Assembly: GCA_021838635.1 (NCBI GenBank)
Contig: JAKCDC010000010.1
Location: 23,688 to 87,687, forward strand
DNA from: Pseudomonadota bacterium
GTDB lineage: Bacteria; Pseudomonadota; Gammaproteobacteria; Steroidobacterales; Steroidobacteraceae
Length of the DNA stretch: 64,000 bases
Reading direction: 5' to 3'
The notes under the pieces were generated by a model that worked only from the letters and a program-made list of their open reading frames with translations, was not told where the DNA came from and made no database searches. Positions 61,322 to 64,000 of the stretch are shown one piece after another (position 1 is the first letter of the stretch; every line of letters begins with the position of its first letter). Made by a program: the position numbers and the translations under genes.

Positions 61322-62295
61322 CAGGACGGATTCCCCTGGCGCGGGGTGCCGGCCCGGGATTCATAAGCCTGCACGATGCGCTGCACCAGCGGGTGGCGCA
61401 CGACGTCGCGCGCGTCGAAGAACGTAAAGGCTACGCCGTCCACGCCGCGCAACACGTCGATGACATGGCTAAGACCGGACTGCCGCCCCGCCGGCAGGTC
61501 GGTCTGGGTGACATCGCCCGTCACCACGGCTTTGGAGCCGAAGCCAATGCGCGTCAGGAACATCTTCATCTGCTCAACGGTGGTGTTCTGCGCCTCATCG
61601 AGGATGATGAACGAGTCGTTGAGCGAGCGGCCACGCATGAAAGCGAGGGGCGCGACCTCGATCACGTTGCGCTCGATGAACCGCGACACGCGATCGAAGC
61701 CGAGCATCTCGTAGAGCGCGTCGTACATCGGCCGCAGGTAGGGATCGACCTTCTGGGTCAGATCACCGGGTAGAAACCCGAGCCGCTCGCCGGCCTCGAC
61801 GGCCGGACGCACCAACACGACACGCCGGATGGTCTCGGCCTGCAGCGATTCGACGGCGCAGGCAACGGCCAGATAGGTCTTGCCGGTGCCCGCCGGACCG
61901 ATGCCGAAGGTGAGGTCATGCGAGCGGATGTGCGCCAGATACTGCCGTTGATGGTGGCCGCGCGCGCGCAGCCCGCCGCGCGGCAGGCGGATGGAGGACT
62001 CCTCGTGTTCCTCACTCGGCGTGCGGCCGGACTCATGCTCGCGCAACGCCAGATGCACACGCTCGGGCGTCACCTCATCGCGCTCAGCGAGCGCGAACAG
62101 CTCGCGCAGCGTCTGCTCGGCACTGTCGGCGCGCGCCCCCAGCACCTGGAAGCTGTCACCGCGGCGTCGGATCTGCACGTCAAGACGGTTCTCAAGCAGC
62201 CGCAGGTTTTCATCGAGCGGACCACACAGATTGGCCAGGCGCGCATTGTCCGCCGGGGTCAGCGCGAACTCGCGCGGCGCGTCCGGTGTGCTCAC
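61321..62295 (-). CDS. phoH: PhoH-like ATPase (YbeZ)
   Basis: Cytoplasmic P-loop NTPase thought to work with YbeY in RNA metabolism. The 324-residue protein has the Walker [49 protein letters not shown] segment [20 protein letters not shown], the Walker [10 protein letters not shown] and [12 protein letters not shown] at 62295 overlaps the miaB stop as GTGA; a frame open 99 bases further upstream would run inside miaB. Standard miaB-phoH-ybeY order. Confidence 0.96.
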   Translation of the reverse strand: MSTPDAPREFALTPADNARLANLCGPLDENLRLLENRLDVQIRRRGDSFQVLGARADSAEQTLRELFALAERDEVTPERVHLALREHESGRTPSEEHEESSIRLPRGGLRARGHHQRQYLAHIRSHDLTFGIGPAGTGKTYLAVACAVESLQAETIRRVVLVRPAVEAGERLGFLPGDLTQKVDPYLRPMYDALYEMLGFDRVSRFIERNVIEVAPLAFMRGRSLNDSFIILDEAQNTTVEQMKMFLTRIGFGSKAVVTGDVTQTDLPAGRQSGLSHVIDVLRGVDGVAFTFFDARDVVRHPLVQRIVQAYESRAGTPRQGNPS

Positions 62296-63617
62296 TGACA
62301 GAGCCGTCCGCGCAGACTGTGCGCTCGGGCCGCTGTAACCGCGACGTCCGCGAACCGCCCGATGAGTTCCGGCGGACCGGCGAAGTTGATCCACCGATTG
62401 TTCTCGGTACGACCGGCAAGCTCGCGTGCATCCTTCTTCGATGGCCGTTCAACCAGTACGCGCTGCACGGTGCCGACCATGCGTTCGCTGATCTTCAGGG
62501 CCTGCGCATCGAGCTGCGCCTGCAGCCGCGCCAGCCGTTCGTGCTTGAGCGCCTCGGGCGCCTCATCCGGCAGCGAGGCCGCCGGTGTACCGGGACGGCG
62601 GCTGTAGAGAAAGCTGAAGGACTGGTCGAAACCGGCATCGCGCACCAGCGCGAGCGTCGCCTCGAAGTCACGTTCGGTTTCCCCCGGAAAACCGACGATG
62701 ATGTCCGAGGAGATGCAGATGTCGGGTCGCACCGCGCGCAGCTTGCGCACCTTGTCCTTGAATTCCAGCGTGGTGTAACCGCGCTTCATCAGCGCGAGGA
62801 TCCGGTCGGAACCGCTCTGCACCGCCAGATGCAGGTGATTGGCGAGCTTCGGCACGTTCGCATAGGCTTCGATGAGGCTATCGTCAAACTCCACGGGATG
62901 CGAGGTGGTGAAGCGGATCCGTTCGATGGCCGGGAGCGCCGCGACGTGATGAATTAGCGTCGCCAGGTCGACCTCGGCTCCATCGCCCATCGCGCCCCGG
63001 TAGGCGTTGACGTTCTGACCGAGCAGCGTGACTTCTCGCACGCCCTGCGCGGCGAGCTGATGGATCTCTTGCAGGACCGAAGCGAACGGCCGGCTGACTT
63101 CCTCGCCACGGGTATACGGCACGATGCAGAAGCTGCAGTACTTGCTGCACCCCTCCATGACGGAAACGAACGCCGAGCTGCCCTCGGTACGCGGCGCGGG
63201 CAGATGATCGAATTTCTCGATCTGCGGAAAACTCACGTCCACCTGCGCCCGGCCCGTTCGGTGCAGCGCGGCTATCATCTCCGGCAGGCGATGCAGCGTC
63301 TGCGGGCCGAACACCAGATCGACGAATGGCGCGCGCGCGGTGATGGCATCCCCCTCCTGACTCGCTACGCAACCGCCCACGCCGATCAGCACCTCGGGAC
63401 GCAACGCCTTCAGCTGCCGCCATTCACCGAGCAGCGAGAACACTTTTTCCTGCGCCTTCTCGCGCACCGAGCAGGTATTCATCAGCAGCACATCGGCCTG
63501 GGCAGGATCGTCGGTCGGGGTGAGACCCACGCCGGCGCGCAGCACGTCCGCCATGCGGGCGGAATCGTACTCGTTCATCTGGCAACCGAAGGTCTTGATG
63601 TAATAGTGGCGGGACAT
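62292..63617 (-). CDS. miaB: tRNA-2-methylthio-N6-dimethylallyladenosine synthase
   Basis: Radical-SAM enzyme that methylthiolates i6A37 in tRNAs. The 441-residue protein has the three N-terminal cluster cysteines in [21 protein letters not shown] and GGCVASQEG. The radical-SAM CxxxCxxC is in [15 protein letters not shown], and a TRAM domain follows. ATG at 63617 ([15 protein letters not shown]) starts at the known N-terminus. Head of the visible leftward operon, about 250 bases from ssb. Confidence 0.97.
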   Translation of the reverse strand: MSRHYYIKTFGCQMNEYDSARMADVLRAGVGLTPTDDPAQADVLLMNTCSVREKAQEKVFSLLGEWRQLKALRPEVLIGVGGCVASQEGDAITARAPFVDLVFGPQTLHRLPEMIAALHRTGRAQVDVSFPQIEKFDHLPAPRTEGSSAFVSVMEGCSKYCSFCIVPYTRGEEVSRPFASVLQEIHQLAAQGVREVTLLGQNVNAYRGAMGDGAEVDLATLIHHVAALPAIERIRFTTSHPVEFDDSLIEAYANVPKLANHLHLAVQSGSDRILALMKRGYTTLEFKDKVRKLRAVRPDICISSDIIVGFPGETERDFEATLALVRDAGFDQSFSFLYSRRPGTPAASLPDEAPEALKHERLARLQAQLDAQALKISERMVGTVQRVLVERPSKKDARELAGRTENNRWINFAGPPELIGRFADVAVTAARAHSLRGRLCQ

Positions 63618-63866
63618 AGGCTCAAGCGCATGGGGAAGGGTAATTTTACGGCCTGTGCGGCCCCGCCGCACGGCGGCCGCGGGCGGGCCACCGGCCTCGC
63701 CCGATCCTCAGGCACAAGGCCGCTACCGGCGCAGCTCTGCGCTGCCGCAGAAAGCGACGCCGCCCCAACCGGCAGCATCGCCATCGCAAGTGTCCCTGCG
63801 CACAACGCGCTGGCTCCACGCGGGCGCGCAGACCTCTGGCGGGGAAAATTGATCTAATTATTTGAT

Positions 63867-64000
63867 TCAGAAGGGAATATCGTCGTCGAAATCCGTCCCC
63901 TCGCCGGCGGCACCGCTGCTCCCGCCGCCGGGACTCTGGCCGTAATCGGTGCTCTCACGCGGCGGTGCGCCACCGCCCGAGGCGCCGCCGCTGCCGCCGC
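63867..64000 (-). CDS. ssb: Single-stranded DNA-binding protein, C-terminal tail (5' end outside window)
   Basis: Reading the minus strand, the frame ends in TDFDDDIPF and a stop. This is the acidic tip by which SSB binds partner proteins. A Gly/Ser-rich linker (GGGAPPRES, PGGGSSGAAGEG) precedes it. The DNA-binding OB fold lies beyond the right edge. The acidic end is diagnostic. Same strand as miaB with about 250 GC-rich bases between. Confidence 0.93.
   Translation of the reverse strand, partial: GGSGGASGGGAPPRESTDYGQSPGGGSSGAAGEGTDFDDDIPF

Noticed and set aside
63618..63866. Small gene between miaB and ssb
   Set aside because: The open frames are Pro/Ala/Arg-rich without motif or ribosome site; treated as a promoter/terminator region.

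Overview
The window reads as chromosomal DNA of a GC-rich gammaproteobacterium. Pointers are the dusB-fis pair, trxA-rho with divergent rhlB, miaB-phoH-ybeY-corC-lnt, leuS-lptE, nadD-rsfS-rlmH and maf-rng. A pyrophosphate-dependent phosphofructokinase next to a proton pyrophosphatase, a TonB-dependent receptor of the type abundant in oligotrophs, and a UDP-xylose-synthase-like gene in a Kdo/heptose locus suggest something near Xanthomonadales, Nevskiales or Steroidobacterales rather than an enteric. That placement is inference. No rRNA, tRNA, CRISPR array, transposase, integrase or phage gene was recognised.

Layout. 1-2.9 kb: 3' end of a PPi-type phosphofructokinase gene, then hppA, closed by a 20-bp perfect hairpin. 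2.9-6.2 kb: a small unknown protein, msrB, and a membrane-anchored PAS-PAS-GGDEF-EAL c-di-GMP enzyme. 6.4-8.7 kb: a Pcm-like methyltransferase and TolC. 8.7-14.3 kb: an envelope-sugar locus in which a GT-B glycosyltransferase, a UDP-glucuronate decarboxylase, a DUF6165 protein and a GT9 heptosyltransferase run leftward and Kdo kinase and Kdo transferase run rightward. 14.3-19.8 kb: a small zinc protein, glnE and groESL, the last with a sigma70-like promoter and a CIRCE operator. 19.9-31.5 kb (all rightward): cutA-dsbD-tlpA-like thiol redox genes, aroQ, accBC, prmA, a zinc-ribbon membrane protein, dusB-fis and purHD.

31.6-36.2 kb (leftward): a TPR-sulfotransferase followed by a TonB-dependent receptor, the most accessory-looking part. 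36.2-37.1 kb is non-coding with two hairpins. 37.1-40.8 kb holds trxA-rho and divergent rhlB. From 41 kb to the right end a long leftward housekeeping run reads, in transcription order, ssb (partial), miaB, phoH, ybeY, corC, lnt, leuS, lptE, a HExxH protein, then holA, nadD, rsfS, rlmH, maf, rng, a nitrilase-family amidase, tldD and an aromatic amino acid decarboxylase. A rightward block (prolyl iminopeptidase, molybdate/tungstate-binding protein, fused permease-ATPase, YeaQ-like protein, SlyX) interrupts that run between lptE and holA, genes that are neighbours in Escherichia coli.

Translational coupling is very common: many adjacent same-strand genes overlap by 1 or 4 bases (ATGA, GTGA, TTGA, TGATG, TAGTG), and several starts are GTG or TTG. 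Start choices below rest mainly on these overlaps, on Shine-Dalgarno spacing and on the known N-termini of the families. No clearly novel defence or mobile system was found. The best leads are the sulfotransferase/receptor pair, the UDP-xylose-type LPS locus with DUF6165, and the PPi energy pair.
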